In this document: positions 45,682-54,743 of the stretch, one piece after another | Layout: the number at the start of each line of letters is the position of its first letter | How positions within the stretch are numbered: position 1 is the stretch's first letter | The notes under the pieces: model-generated | Seen by the model: only the letters and a program-made list of their open reading frames with translations | What the model was told of the DNA's origin: nothing | Databases searched by the model: none | DNA from: Treponema sp. | GTDB taxonomy: Bacteria > Spirochaetota > Spirochaetia > Treponematales > Treponemataceae | Direction of reading: 5' to 3' | Length of the DNA: 54,818 nucleotides | Assembly: GCA_024696155.1 (NCBI GenBank) | Contig: JAILHD010000034.1 | Span: 1 to 54,818, forward strand | Translations under genes and position numbers: made by a program

Positions 45682-47640
45682 TTAGCGGTTTCTGTTCTGT
45701 TGATTAGTAAAATTATTAATTGAATTCTGCTGGCTTTCCAAACTGTTAAGAGAACCTTCCATCTGACCGTATTTATTTCTTAAATCAGCTTCTTTTTTAT
45801 CCATCTGGACTTCAAGGCGTGCAATTTTCTGTTCAGAACTCTTGATTTTTGAATCAAGGCCGCTGGTCTTCATTGCAAGAATTCCACCTGTCTGAGTGTA
45901 AGCAGAAATCTGCTTATCCAGTTGAACGCCAATTCCCTTATCAGAAACTAAATCGCCGTCAGAATCATAACCGAACAAAAGTCTTATGTCTTCAAGATGA
46001 TTTTCTATTGCCTGATCAAGTTTTTTTTCATCAATTTCAAGATAGCCGCGGAGTCTGCTTTGAGAATAGCTTCCGTTTCCGCCGCTTGCGTTTGTGCTGA
46101 TTCCAATCTGATTAAGCATTGTGATTGTTGCCTGATCAGAAGTCTGATAACCTGCATTCAGAATGTTAGACATATTTGATTTTATAGTAGGAAGTGTAAA
46201 ATCTGTCTGGAACATTCCAAGTTTTTTCATTTCTGCTTCGCGTTCATCAGAAGTCAGATAGTCAAGTTCCTGAATAATTTCTTCTTTATTCTGAGAAAGA
46301 ATATTTAATTCTGCAACGGTGCGGTTATACTGGCCAACAAACTGAATTAAAGCGTCTTTAGAAGCTTCTTTATCTGGTTTTACGGTGATTGTTGCAGTTT
46401 TTTCTGTTTTGTCGTGAACGTGCAGTGTAATTTCGGGCACTATGTCGTCTATGTCGTTTGTAGGACGGCTGATTTTAATGCCTTCATATTTCACAATAGC
46501 GTCATCTGCCTCTGAAACCGGATTTTTTGGCTGATAGCCCAGCTGCTTTCCTCCATCATAAGAAGTAAATGCTGAGGTGTCCAGTTGTTTTCCGGTGTTT
46601 GTATTTTTAATTCTGATTGCAGTAATTCCGTCGTAATCTCTAAGCGGAATGTCTACGAGTGTATCTTCTGCAAAAAGACCCGGAGTTTCTATTAATTTTT
46701 CGCTGCCGTCTTCCATAACGGCGTAAACTACATTTTCTGTAGAAACCTTCTGCTTTGGTTCCGGCATTTTTTCTGCACTTTCAGAATTAGGGTCAAGGTT
46801 TGTGATTGTAATGCCCCCAAATTCCGCAGAACCTGAGCTTTGTAAGTCTGGAGTGCCAGGTATTGTTTTATTGTAGGCATCTGCAACGTCATCTGTATCT
46901 GTTGCAATTAAAGAAAAAGTTACGTGAGTATTTTTTGAAGAGCGCAAATCCATTGGAATTTCAACTTCTATAGAAGCTTCAGGCAAAAGGGTAGAGTCTT
47001 CGTAAAATTCGTTTCCCTTTGATTTTGCAGGTTCAATCATTCCAGAACTTAACGCAAAATCTTTTGCATTGCCAATAAATTCAAGACGATTTTCTGCCCC
47101 TGTAACCATTGATTCAATCATTAAAGCGGATTTTCCGCTGCTTCCGCCAATAATCATTGATTTTACAAGGTTGTTGGAGCGTCTGTTGATTGCGTTAGAA
47201 AAATCTTTTAGAGTGCCGCCTTTCCAGTTAAAACTAAGCTGTTTTTCGCCAACTTTGTAAGTGTAGGTTCCAGATGGTACTTTAAAATCTTTTTCCATTT
47301 CATCAGACATAAATCTGTCTGCAGTAGCAGGCTGAAGAACGTCAATTTTAAAAGACTGAAGTTCTGCGCTTCTTGTTGCTTCTGCACTAATTGCGCTTTC
47401 CTGCGAGGAGTCGGTTATTTTACTGTTAAATGGATTTTCAAAAGAGTAGAGTGCTTTTGTCTTTTCTCTAAGCGAGGCGAGTTGCGAATTAACATCTCTC
47501 CAGGCGTCTTTTTGGGCTTTTAGTCCGTCAAGTTGAGTTTTTTCCCTATTTAAAGGAATACGCTCAACCTGCATCAGTTTTTCAATGGTTTCATTTGTTT
47601 TATACTGATCTGTGACGCCTGGAATATTGAGTCCAGCCAT
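45682..47640 (-). CDS. fliD: Flagellar filament capping protein FliD
   Basis: MAGLNIPGVTDQYKTNETIEKLMQVERIPLNREKTQLDGLKAQKDAWRDVN; C-terminal coiled coil. Confidence 0.94.
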   Translation of the reverse strand: MAGLNIPGVTDQYKTNETIEKLMQVERIPLNREKTQLDGLKAQKDAWRDVNSQLASLREKTKALYSFENPFNSKITDSSQESAISAEATRSAELQSFKIDVLQPATADRFMSDEMEKDFKVPSGTYTYKVGEKQLSFNWKGGTLKDFSNAINRRSNNLVKSMIIGGSSGKSALMIESMVTGAENRLEFIGNAKDFALSSGMIEPAKSKGNEFYEDSTLLPEASIEVEIPMDLRSSKNTHVTFSLIATDTDDVADAYNKTIPGTPDLQSSGSAEFGGITITNLDPNSESAEKMPEPKQKVSTENVVYAVMEDGSEKLIETPGLFAEDTLVDIPLRDYDGITAIRIKNTNTGKQLDTSAFTSYDGGKQLGYQPKNPVSEADDAIVKYEGIKISRPTNDIDDIVPEITLHVHDKTEKTATITVKPDKEASKDALIQFVGQYNRTVAELNILSQNKEEIIQELDYLTSDEREAEMKKLGMFQTDFTLPTIKSNMSNILNAGYQTSDQATITMLNQIGISTNASGGNGSYSQSRLRGYLEIDEKKLDQAIENHLEDIRLLFGYDSDGDLVSDKGIGVQLDKQISAYTQTGGILAMKTSGLDSKIKSSEQKIARLEVQMDKKEADLRNKYGQMEGSLNSLESQQNSINNFTNQQNRNR

Positions 47641-47664
47641 AAATCTTTACCGTTCAGTTTATAA

Positions 47665-48051
47665 TCAGATTACTTCGTCAAAAATATTACCGATTGCTTT
47701 TCTGATTCTAAGCTTCAGATTTTGAATCTCTTCCGACGGAATCTGTTTTATAACTTTATCTGTGCTTGCATCTACAATAGAAACAATAACACTACCAAGT
47801 TCTTTGTTCACGCTAAACTGCAACTTATTATCGGAAATTAATTCCGAAAGCCGCTGCAACTGCTGTGAAACTTCCTTAGTTTGTGCTACAGACTGCTCAA
47901 TGCTCTGTGCAACCTGTGCTCCACTCGGTGCAATGGATTGCGTTTGTACCTGCTGATCTTTGCTGGTATTCACACTTTTTACATTGTTTTTATAAAGAGT
48001 CTGGCCATCCATTGCCATCTGAACCATGGAACTGTTTGTAATAGTGTTCAT
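47665..48051 (-). CDS. flaG: FlaG family protein
   Basis: LQFSVNKELGSVIVSIVDASTDKVIKQIPSEEI. Confidence 0.9.
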   Translation of the reverse strand: MNTITNSSMVQMAMDGQTLYKNNVKSVNTSKDQQVQTQSIAPSGAQVAQSIEQSVAQTKEVSQQLQRLSELISDNKLQFSVNKELGSVIVSIVDASTDKVIKQIPSEEIQNLKLRIRKAIGNIFDEVI

Positions 48052-48123
48052 AGTTCACCTCCTGTATATAGGGTTAATATGTCAAGAATTTCTTCCTTGA
48101 AAAATCCCCCCCTGATACTTTCA

Positions 48124-48164
48124 AAAAAAAAGCAGGAGAGGGGCGCAACCCCTCCTGTTAGAAA
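48124..48164 (-). terminator. Terminator of flagellin gene 1
   Basis: AACAGGAGGGGTTGCGCCCCTCTCCTGCTTTTTTTTT on minus. Confidence 0.8.
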
Positions 48165-48204
48165 TTATTTCAAAAAGACGACATCCAGAGGTCTCTTTGA
48201 AAAC

Positions 48205-49053
48205 TTACTGCAAAAGTCCAAGTACATTCTGTGTCTGTGAATTAGACTGTGCGAGCATTGCTGTACCAGCTTGTGTGAGAATCTGGTTCTTAGTAAACTC
48301 AACCATTTCAGAAGCCATATCTGTATCGCGGATGCGGCTCTCTGCTGACTGAGTATTTTCTGCAGCAATATCTACACCTTTTGCAGCCAACTCAAATCTG
48401 TTCTGGTATGCACCAAGATCTGCTCTCTGTTTTGTTACTGTAGTCAAAGCAGCATCAACAGCAGCAAGAGTCATGTTTGCATCCTCAGGTGTTGAGATGG
48501 TAATCTGTTCATCGCCACCCTGCATACCCTTCAAACCAAGAGCTGTAGCAGTCATAGTACCAATGAACACACGTGCATTCTGGTCAACATTTGCACCAAT
48601 CTGGAACTGCATTACTGACTGACCTTCCTGTGCAAAGCGTCCAGTCAACATATTCATACCGTTGAACTGAGCCTGACTTGCAATGCGGTCAACTTCAGCA
48701 ACGAGCTGTGATACTTCTACCTGAATCTGCATGCGATCTTCATCGCTGTAGATACCGTTAGCAGACTGTACTGCAAGTTCACGAACACGCTGAAGAATGT
48801 CTGTAGTTTCTGTTAAATAACCTTCAGTTGTCTGAATGAAAGCAACTCCATTCGAAATGTTCTTACTTGCCTGGTTAAGTCCGCGAATCTGGCTTCTCAT
48901 TTTTTCTGATACTGCCAGACCTGAAGCATCGTCTCCGGCGCGATTGATGCGTTCACCAGAAGAAAGTTTCTCCATGTTCTTCATGATTGAATCATTAGAA
49001 ATGTTCAATACACGATCAGCATAGAGCGAACTCATATTGTGATTAATAATCAT
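48205..49053 (-). CDS. Flagellin (FlaB-type core)
   Basis: [18 protein letters not shown]...[49 protein letters not shown]. Confidence 0.96.
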   Translation of the reverse strand: MIINHNMSSLYADRVLNISNDSIMKNMEKLSSGERINRAGDDASGLAVSEKMRSQIRGLNQASKNISNGVAFIQTTEGYLTETTDILQRVRELAVQSANGIYSDEDRMQIQVEVSQLVAEVDRIASQAQFNGMNMLTGRFAQEGQSVMQFQIGANVDQNARVFIGTMTATALGLKGMQGGDEQITISTPEDANMTLAAVDAALTTVTKQRADLGAYQNRFELAAKGVDIAAENTQSAESRIRDTDMASEMVEFTKNQILTQAGTAMLAQSNSQTQNVLGLLQ

Positions 49054-49079
49054 AGTTGTGCCCTCCATGTTTACTTATA

Positions 49080-49220
49080 CATAAAGCATCTTGCTTTACG
49101 CCTGCAGGTGAAGGCTGAATTAGTTCTGCGCCCCTAATTCAGTTTCAGACCTATTACAGCAGGAATAGTCAGAATAAATAGGCGTTTAATCTGACCGTTC
49201 TTGCTGTCACCTGCAGGGCA
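49080..49220 (-). promoter_or_regulatory. Structured 5' UTR (three-way junction candidate) of flagellin gene 1
   Basis: CCTGCAGGTG/CACCTGCAGG closing stem (49101-49110 with 49208-49217), plus internal CTGAATTAG/CTAATTCAG and ACAGCAGGAA..GTCAGA/TCTGAC..TTCTTGCTGT stems. Confidence 0.55.
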
Positions 49221-49429
49221 GGGAAGGCACTATGTCAAAAATCTTTGGTATATCTGAAAATATACTCTGTTATAGTCTAACACTATAATACTACTATTTG
49301 GTGTTTTTGTGGAAATAAATTTTAAGAAAAAAATCAGAAACACCGTGCTGTTAAAGAACAGTCTTTCGACTGCTCTTTAACTTTAGTATAACTCACTATT
49401 TAAGTAAAGACAACCTTAACTTAAATGAA

Positions 49430-49459
49430 CTATCTGTACAAGCTAAGTACATTCTGTGA
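49430..49459 (-). pseudogene. Remnant of a flagellin C-terminus (SQNVLSLYR*)
   Basis: Minus-strand codons TCA CAG AAT GTA CTT AGC TTG TAC AGA TAG against SQNVLSLLR* of the flagellin at 49524. Confidence 0.6.
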
Positions 49460-49523
49460 CTAAAAATATGCCAGAGCAAGCTGCTTTCAAATGTCTTTTT
49501 AGTCACTAAACATACTTGTCAGA

Positions 49524-50384
49524 CTATCTCAATAAGCTGAGAACATTCTGACTCTGTGAGTTTGCCTGTGCAAGCATAGCTGTTCCAGCCTGCATCAATA
49601 CAGAGTTCTTTGTGAATTCAACCATCTGACTTGCCATATCTGTATCACGGATGCGTGATTCAGAAGCCTGTGTATTTTCAGCTGCAATATCCAAGCCTCT
49701 TACAGTCATTTCAAGACGGTTCTGATAAGCACCAAGGTCAGCACGCTGTTTGTTGATCTTCTTAAGTGCTTCATCTACTGTTCCGATAGCACGGTTGGCA
49801 TCTTCCGGTGTGGCAAGTGTAATTTTTTCGCCAGTTCCGATTTCGCGGATTCCAAGAGCATCAGCTGTCATTGTACCGATGTAAACCTGTACGCGCTGAT
49901 CCATGTTAGCACCAATATGGAACCACATAGAAGCAGTAACTGAGTTTTCTCCCAAAGCCTGTGCGAAACGTCCTGTAAGCATGTTCATGCCGTTGAACTG
50001 AGCAGAACTTGCAATACGATCAACTTCAGATACGAGAGCAGAAATTTCTACCTGAATCTGCATGCGGTCTTCAGAAGAGTAGATACCGTTTGAAGACTGA
50101 ACAGCAAGTTCACGGATACGCTGCATGATGTCTGTTGTTTCCTGCAAATAGCCTTCAGTTGTCTGAATAAAGCTGATGCCGTTCTGGGCATTTCTAGAAG
50201 CCTGATTCAAACCTCTGATCTGGCTGCGCATCTTTTCAGATACTGCAAGACCTGAAGCATCATCACCTGCACGATTGATTCTTTCTCCTGATGAGAGTTT
50301 CTCCATGTCTTTTGTGAAACTTACACCAGTAACTCCGAGCTGACGGTTGGCAAACATTGCCGACATGTTGTGGTTGATAACCAT
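49524..50384 (-). CDS. Flagellin (FlaB-type core)
   Basis: [17 protein letters not shown]...[45 protein letters not shown] in front of ATG 50384. Confidence 0.96.
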   Translation of the reverse strand: MVINHNMSAMFANRQLGVTGVSFTKDMEKLSSGERINRAGDDASGLAVSEKMRSQIRGLNQASRNAQNGISFIQTTEGYLQETTDIMQRIRELAVQSSNGIYSSEDRMQIQVEISALVSEVDRIASSAQFNGMNMLTGRFAQALGENSVTASMWFHIGANMDQRVQVYIGTMTADALGIREIGTGEKITLATPEDANRAIGTVDEALKKINKQRADLGAYQNRLEMTVRGLDIAAENTQASESRIRDTDMASQMVEFTKNSVLMQAGTAMLAQANSQSQNVLSLLR

Positions 50385-50387
50385 AGT

Positions 50388-50429
50388 ATTCCTCCTTGGA
50401 ATGTTGTGGCAGAAGAATCCTTTCTTCTG
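50388..50429 (-). promoter_or_regulatory. Two CsrA-type hairpins in the flagellin leader
   Basis: CAGAAGA-AAGGAT-TCTTCTG (50410-50429) and ATTCC-AAGGA-GGAAT (50388-50402, covers the SD). Confidence 0.65.
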
Positions 50430-50532
50430 TAAAAAAAGACGCAAAAATGCGTAAATGTTCTTACAAGGCTACATCTACACATTTTTGCAGGAAGTGTTTA
50501 ATCTTTGCTTCTTCGAAGTCGTAAAATCATAA

Positions 50533-50565
50533 CACTTCTAATTTATCATCGGAGGACTGCGTAAA
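50533..50565 (-). promoter_or_regulatory. Sigma28-like promoter for flagellin gene 2
   Basis: Minus TAAA-N16-TCCGATGA, sharing CCGATGA with the promoter at 38902. Confidence 0.5.
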
Positions 50566-50593
50566 AATCTTTAATAAAAAATTTAATTTTTTT

Positions 50594-51253
50594 TTAAATT
50601 TTTAAAGATTCTATGATTTTTTTAAGAGACTGTGTTGCTTTTCCGCGGTGCGAGATTTTATTTTTGTCTTCTGCAGAAAGCTGAGCAACAGTTTTATTGA
50701 ATTGAGGAAGAAAAACAATTGGATCATATCCAAATCCGCCGTCTCCAGCTTTTTTAGAAATGTCTTCAATCAAAGTTCCTTCAAAAGTTTCCTGGCATAC
50801 AAAAAGTCTGTCTGTACCAAGGTACAAAACCATTGCGCAGGTGTAGTGGCAGCTTCTTTCACCGTTAAGATAGGCTGCTTTTGGAAGACTGTCTTTTTTT
50901 ACAGCGTCATTCAGCTGGCTGATTAAGAAGACATTCTGTTCTTCCTGGCTGATTTTTGTTCCGTCAGGCTTTCCGTGCATAAAATCTGGACCTGCATAGC
51001 GCGAAGAATAAATGCCAGGCGCACCTTCTAATGCATCTACGCAGATTCCAGAGTCGTCTGCAATTACAGGCTGATGAACAATGTCAAACAATGCTTTTGC
51101 CTTAATAAGGCTGTTTTCGTAAAAAGTTGAACCTGTTTCTTCTGGATCAAAGGCAATACCTTCGTCAGAAGGTATCAGGATTTCGTGTTCAGGAAGAAGC
51201 TGCTGCATCTCCCGTTTTTTGTTTTGATTTCCGGTTGCTAAATAGATTTTCAT
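50594..51253 (-). CDS. rdgB: RdgB/HAM1 non-canonical purine NTP pyrophosphatase
   Basis: MKIYLATGNQNKKREMQQLL; VIADDSGICVDALEGAPGIYSSRYAG; GGFGYDPIVFLP. Confidence 0.95.
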   Translation of the reverse strand: MKIYLATGNQNKKREMQQLLPEHEILIPSDEGIAFDPEETGSTFYENSLIKAKALFDIVHQPVIADDSGICVDALEGAPGIYSSRYAGPDFMHGKPDGTKISQEEQNVFLISQLNDAVKKDSLPKAAYLNGERSCHYTCAMVLYLGTDRLFVCQETFEGTLIEDISKKAGDGGFGYDPIVFLPQFNKTVAQLSAEDKNKISHRGKATQSLKKIIESLKI

Positions 51254-51292
51254 GAAAAAAATAATAGCAAAAAAGTAGAAAAAAAAACATTT

Positions 51293-52222
51293 TTATAAGG
51301 CACTTTTTTCTATTTCTTCTTTGAATATCTTGCTGTAATTTTTGGCGCATGCAAGATAGTATCTTACCTGCCGTTCACAAATTCCCAGAAGGTTTGCAAT
51401 TACTTTATTTGAAGTAACCATGTGGGAAGCCTGTGTACTTAAAATGCGGTTTTTTGCCTGCCACAGATTTGTGTGGTGTTTGTATTTCTGCAGAACTTCG
51501 GAGTTTACCTCTTCGGAAGAATTTTCCATATTTGTAAGAAGATTTAACTGCGACTGATAGCGATTATGGTAATAATATGACTTATTTCTTGATTCTGAAA
51601 GTTCGTGATGGCGCTCAATTTTTTGTTGCAGCGTATTTTTGCAAAGCCGGCTTCCTTCAAGTATTATTTGCGGATCAATATTCATAGCTTTGCAGATGGC
51701 ATAAATTGAATTTTCATCAAAATAAAGAACGTATTTTAATAAAAGTGTAACAATTACGCGCTCTTTTTTAGAAGAGTAGTTTTGTAGTGCGGCACGAAGC
51801 TCTTCTGGAGTAATTTTCTTTCTTACATACGGCGGTTTTGGTTCTGCAGCCAAAAGAGGCGTGAGCGGTTCATATTTTAATCTGTCGTAAAAAACTTTTG
51901 AATATTCCTGATTTACAGTACAGAGTTCGTTAAGACAATTTTTAGCCCGATTTTTTATATTCTTGTTTATAATACTTGTGATATGGGCATAAAAATATGG
52001 AAAAAAGTTTCCAATCCGTTTGTCAAAGGAATCTAATACGATTCTGCCTTTTTCTAAGAAATTTACGATAATTTCTTCTCTAAAATCTTCATCAAATTTG
52101 TGAAGCCCAAAAAGCGGATAATTTTTGTAAATAAATTCTGCCATAAAATTTACGGCTTCATTTTTTGTAATTGTGCCCTGTTCTAAAAGAACAGGAATCT
52201 GGTTTAATTCAATTTTCATCAT
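51293..52222 (-). CDS. Divergent sigma-70-like / HTH protein
   Basis: FREEIIVNFLEKGRIVLDSFDKRIGNFFPYFYAHITSIINKNIKNRAK resembles sigma region 2; C-terminal HTH-like NKVIANLLGICERQVRYYL. Confidence 0.65.
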   Translation of the reverse strand: MMKIELNQIPVLLEQGTITKNEAVNFMAEFIYKNYPLFGLHKFDEDFREEIIVNFLEKGRIVLDSFDKRIGNFFPYFYAHITSIINKNIKNRAKNCLNELCTVNQEYSKVFYDRLKYEPLTPLLAAEPKPPYVRKKITPEELRAALQNYSSKKERVIVTLLLKYVLYFDENSIYAICKAMNIDPQIILEGSRLCKNTLQQKIERHHELSESRNKSYYYHNRYQSQLNLLTNMENSSEEVNSEVLQKYKHHTNLWQAKNRILSTQASHMVTSNKVIANLLGICERQVRYYLACAKNYSKIFKEEIEKSAL

Positions 52223-52339
52223 TTGTTTTCCTTATGTGTGTACACGCCTTTTATATAGCAACTTCTGTGCCAGAAAAGCGGATAATTTTAATTTAGTGAA
52301 AATTTTCTTAAGAATTTTTAAAAAATCGCCAGAACCCTA

Positions 52340-52368
52340 TTGACCCAAACACCTTAAAAAGATATATT
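52340..52368 (+). promoter_or_regulatory. Sigma70 promoter of tRNA-Met
   Basis: TTGACC-N17-TATATT, 14 nt upstream of the tRNA. Confidence 0.7.
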
Positions 52369-52381
52369 GTTACTCACTTAC

Positions 52382-52454
52382 GGCGACCTAGCTCAGTTGG
52401 TAGAGCACACGGCTCATATCCGTGATGTCAATGGTTCAATCCCATTGGTCGCTA
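52382..52454 (+). tRNA. tRNA with CAT anticodon (elongator Met most likely)
   Basis: GGCGACCTAGCTCAGTTGG..ACGGCTCATATCCGT..GGTTCAATCCCATTGGTCGCTA. Confidence 0.93.
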
Positions 52455-52455
52455 T

Positions 52456-52487
52456 CAGGCTTCCTAAACAGGAAGCCTTTTTTATTT
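52456..52487 (+). terminator. tRNA-Met terminator
   Basis: AGGCTTCCTAAACAGGAAGCCTTTTTTATTTT. Confidence 0.85.
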
Positions 52488-52855
52488 TAACTTCCAGTGC
52501 ATATTACGTTAATAAATTAATGAAAATTAACAGAAATTAACGAAATATAGGTATATTGTTAATTTATTTTTAGACTTTTTTCTTTGATGACTGCATCTGA
52601 ATTTTGTGTTATTCTAGTTTAACCCGCATGATTTGCTTTAATAATAATTCTATTTTTCAAGGAATATTTCTGGTGTTATTGAAGGCAAACAAACAATATT
52701 TCAATTGTAAATCTCGTATTTTTCCCTTTTCATTTTCTATCTATTCTCGCAAGCCGGATGGAAAATATCATAATTTCCGGAGAAAGTTTAATTACGTCAA
52801 TAACAATTGATGTGCCTAACTTCTTTACTCTAGGATGTTTCTGTTTTGTAAGGCA

Positions 52856-52994
52856 TGTGGCGCGAGCATGGAGCTGCGCCGGAGGCGGCCTCTGGACTGA
52901 GGGAATGAGCGCAGCGAATGGACGAAGGAAGAGGCTGGAGCGGCAGCGGAACGGCGGAACGCGAGTGGGTGAAGGGGCTCGCCTGGACGATTAA
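52856..52994. repeat. GC-rich structured intergenic element
   Basis: ~135 bp of purine-rich GC-rich sequence in AT-rich surroundings; GGCGCGAGC/GCTCGCC outer and GCCTCT/AGAGGC inner pairing. Confidence 0.45.
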
Positions 52995-53098
52995 AAATTT
53001 TTGCGTTGAATAATAAATTTTGTTGTTAATTCAGAATATTCAGAATATAATATTTATATATAAAAAGTTGGTGGGAAATTATCTTGCAGGAGTTACAT

Positions 53099-53515
53099 AT
53101 GAAGAAACTTTTTATTTTAATTGCTATGGCAGTTATGGCTGTTCCGTCGCTCTGTGCAGCTGCAAAGAAGTCGGAAGTTACATATTTTAGTGTACCTGTT
53201 CTTAAGGTTTTGGATAGTAGAGATGCATACGTTGTGATTTATCAGAAAAATAAAATTGGAACAGGAACTGTGCTTCTTCCAAAAAGCTGGACACTTCCTA
53301 CTAAGAGTGGTGATACTCCGGTAAAACTTCGTCTTAGATCGGTAAGAACTATGAATGAAGCTTACTTTAGCGTTTACAAACGTAATGGGGAGTTCTATCG
53401 TGCTGTTCTTAATGTGCCTATGAAGAAGACTAATCCTATCTGGGGTATTGTTGATCAGAAAAATAATAAGCTTGAAGGGGCAGATAAAGATACTCTGGAA
53501 GAACTTGAATTGTAG
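53099..53515 (+). CDS. Hypothetical secreted protein
   Basis: MKKLFILIAMAVMAVPSLCAAA signal peptide; SD GCAGGAG upstream. Confidence 0.75.
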   Translation: MKKLFILIAMAVMAVPSLCAAAKKSEVTYFSVPVLKVLDSRDAYVVIYQKNKIGTGTVLLPKSWTLPTKSGDTPVKLRLRSVRTMNEAYFSVYKRNGEFYRAVLNVPMKKTNPIWGIVDQKNNKLEGADKDTLEELEL

Positions 53516-53544
53516 TAATTTTGCAAGTTATTTTGTAATATAAA

Positions 53545-53576
53545 AGAGGGCAGTTTTGTCCTCTTTTTTTTTTGCA
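53545..53576 (+). terminator. Intrinsic terminator
   Basis: AAAGAGGGCAGTTTTGTCCTCTTTTTTTTTT. Confidence 0.75.
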
Positions 53577-53601
53577 AAAAATTAATTAATAAAGGTATTA
53601 T

Positions 53602-54588
53602 ATGAAACAAATTCTGGATTCTGATGTAGAAGCTTTAAAATCATTTATACAAAATCATGACTTTTTCTTTGTAATCGGGCATAAAGAGCCTGATGGAGAT
53701 TGTATGTCCAGCTGTCTTGGTGCTGCTGCAATTCTTGACGGTTTTAATAAACGATATCAGCTGCTTTCTGCAGGACCATTTAAAAGAAATGAAGTTCGCC
53801 GCTTTGAAGAGAAGTTTTCTGATATGATGGAATTTCTGGATGATAATGACAGAAAAAAGACGGGGCTTATAATTGTTGACTGTTCTGAATTGAGCCGTCT
53901 TGGAGAGATTGACGGGGATTTTGAAGGGCTTGATATTTTTGTAATTGATCACCATAAAACTTCGGGGCTTCCTGAAGGTGCGCAGGGCTTTATTGATTCT
54001 GATTCTCCTGCCTGTGCCTATATTGTTCAGAACTTTTATGAGCGTTTGATTGGCCCTGTGCCAGAAGAGCTTGCAAAAAATCTTTTCTTTGGACTTTGTA
54101 CGGATACGGGATTTTTCCGCTTTGTAAGTTCTAAGGGGGCTGATGTGTTTGATGGTGCTTCTCGGCTTGTAAAGGCTGGGGCGGATCCTAGAAAAACTTA
54201 TAATTTGATTAATTCTGGAAAGCCGTATTCAACCCGTAAGCTTTTGGGAACTCTTTTGATGAAGGCTGAGCGCTATCTTGAAGGTAAGCTTGTTATTACT
54301 ACTGAAAGTCTTGAAGATACTAAAAAATATGGTCTTGAAGGCCGTGATTCTGATGCGCTTTATCAGCTTTTTTTGGCAACAGAGGGCGTGCAGGCGGTGG
54401 TTTTCTTGCGTCAGGATACAGAAACAACCTGTACCGGCGGTTTCCGCTCGCTGGAAGAAATTGATGTTTCGCAGGTTGCGGCAAAATTTGGGGGCGGCGG
54501 ACACAAAAATGCCAGTGGTATGAGCTGTAATGGTAAGATTGAGACGCTTTTGCCACAAATTGTGAAAGAGTTCGCAAGAATTATGTAA
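53602..54588 (+). CDS. DHH/DHHA1 phosphoesterase (NrnA-like)
   Basis: IGHKEPDGDCMSS, VIDHHKT, C-terminal FGGGGHKNASG. Confidence 0.92.
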   Translation: MKQILDSDVEALKSFIQNHDFFFVIGHKEPDGDCMSSCLGAAAILDGFNKRYQLLSAGPFKRNEVRRFEEKFSDMMEFLDDNDRKKTGLIIVDCSELSRLGEIDGDFEGLDIFVIDHHKTSGLPEGAQGFIDSDSPACAYIVQNFYERLIGPVPEELAKNLFFGLCTDTGFFRFVSSKGADVFDGASRLVKAGADPRKTYNLINSGKPYSTRKLLGTLLMKAERYLEGKLVITTESLEDTKKYGLEGRDSDALYQLFLATEGVQAVVFLRQDTETTCTGGFRSLEEIDVSQVAAKFGGGGHKNASGMSCNGKIETLLPQIVKEFARIM

Positions 54589-54590
54589 AT

Positions 54591-54733
54591 AAAAATGACT
54601 CCCGGTCGCGTAGTGTGTGGCAAAACCGCGCGATAACGCGCTACACGCTGATTGTTGCAAAGAAACTATTTAATTGACCGCTCTCGCGGTCTAAACAATC
54701 AGAGTGTTTTTGCCCCACACTCCGCTCCCTAGC
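54591..54733 (-). ncRNA. Large structured 3'-UTR element, copy 2
   Basis: Minus-strand homolog of 12380-12524 with compensatory changes in stems CTGATTGTT/AACAATCAG and GACCGC/GCGGTC. Confidence 0.6.
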
Positions 54734-54743
54734 GTCTTTTTTT

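Noticed and set aside
52604-52994. ORFs of 68 and 78 aa downstream of tRNA-Met
   Set aside because: No RBS or protein-like composition; the second reads through the GC-rich element.
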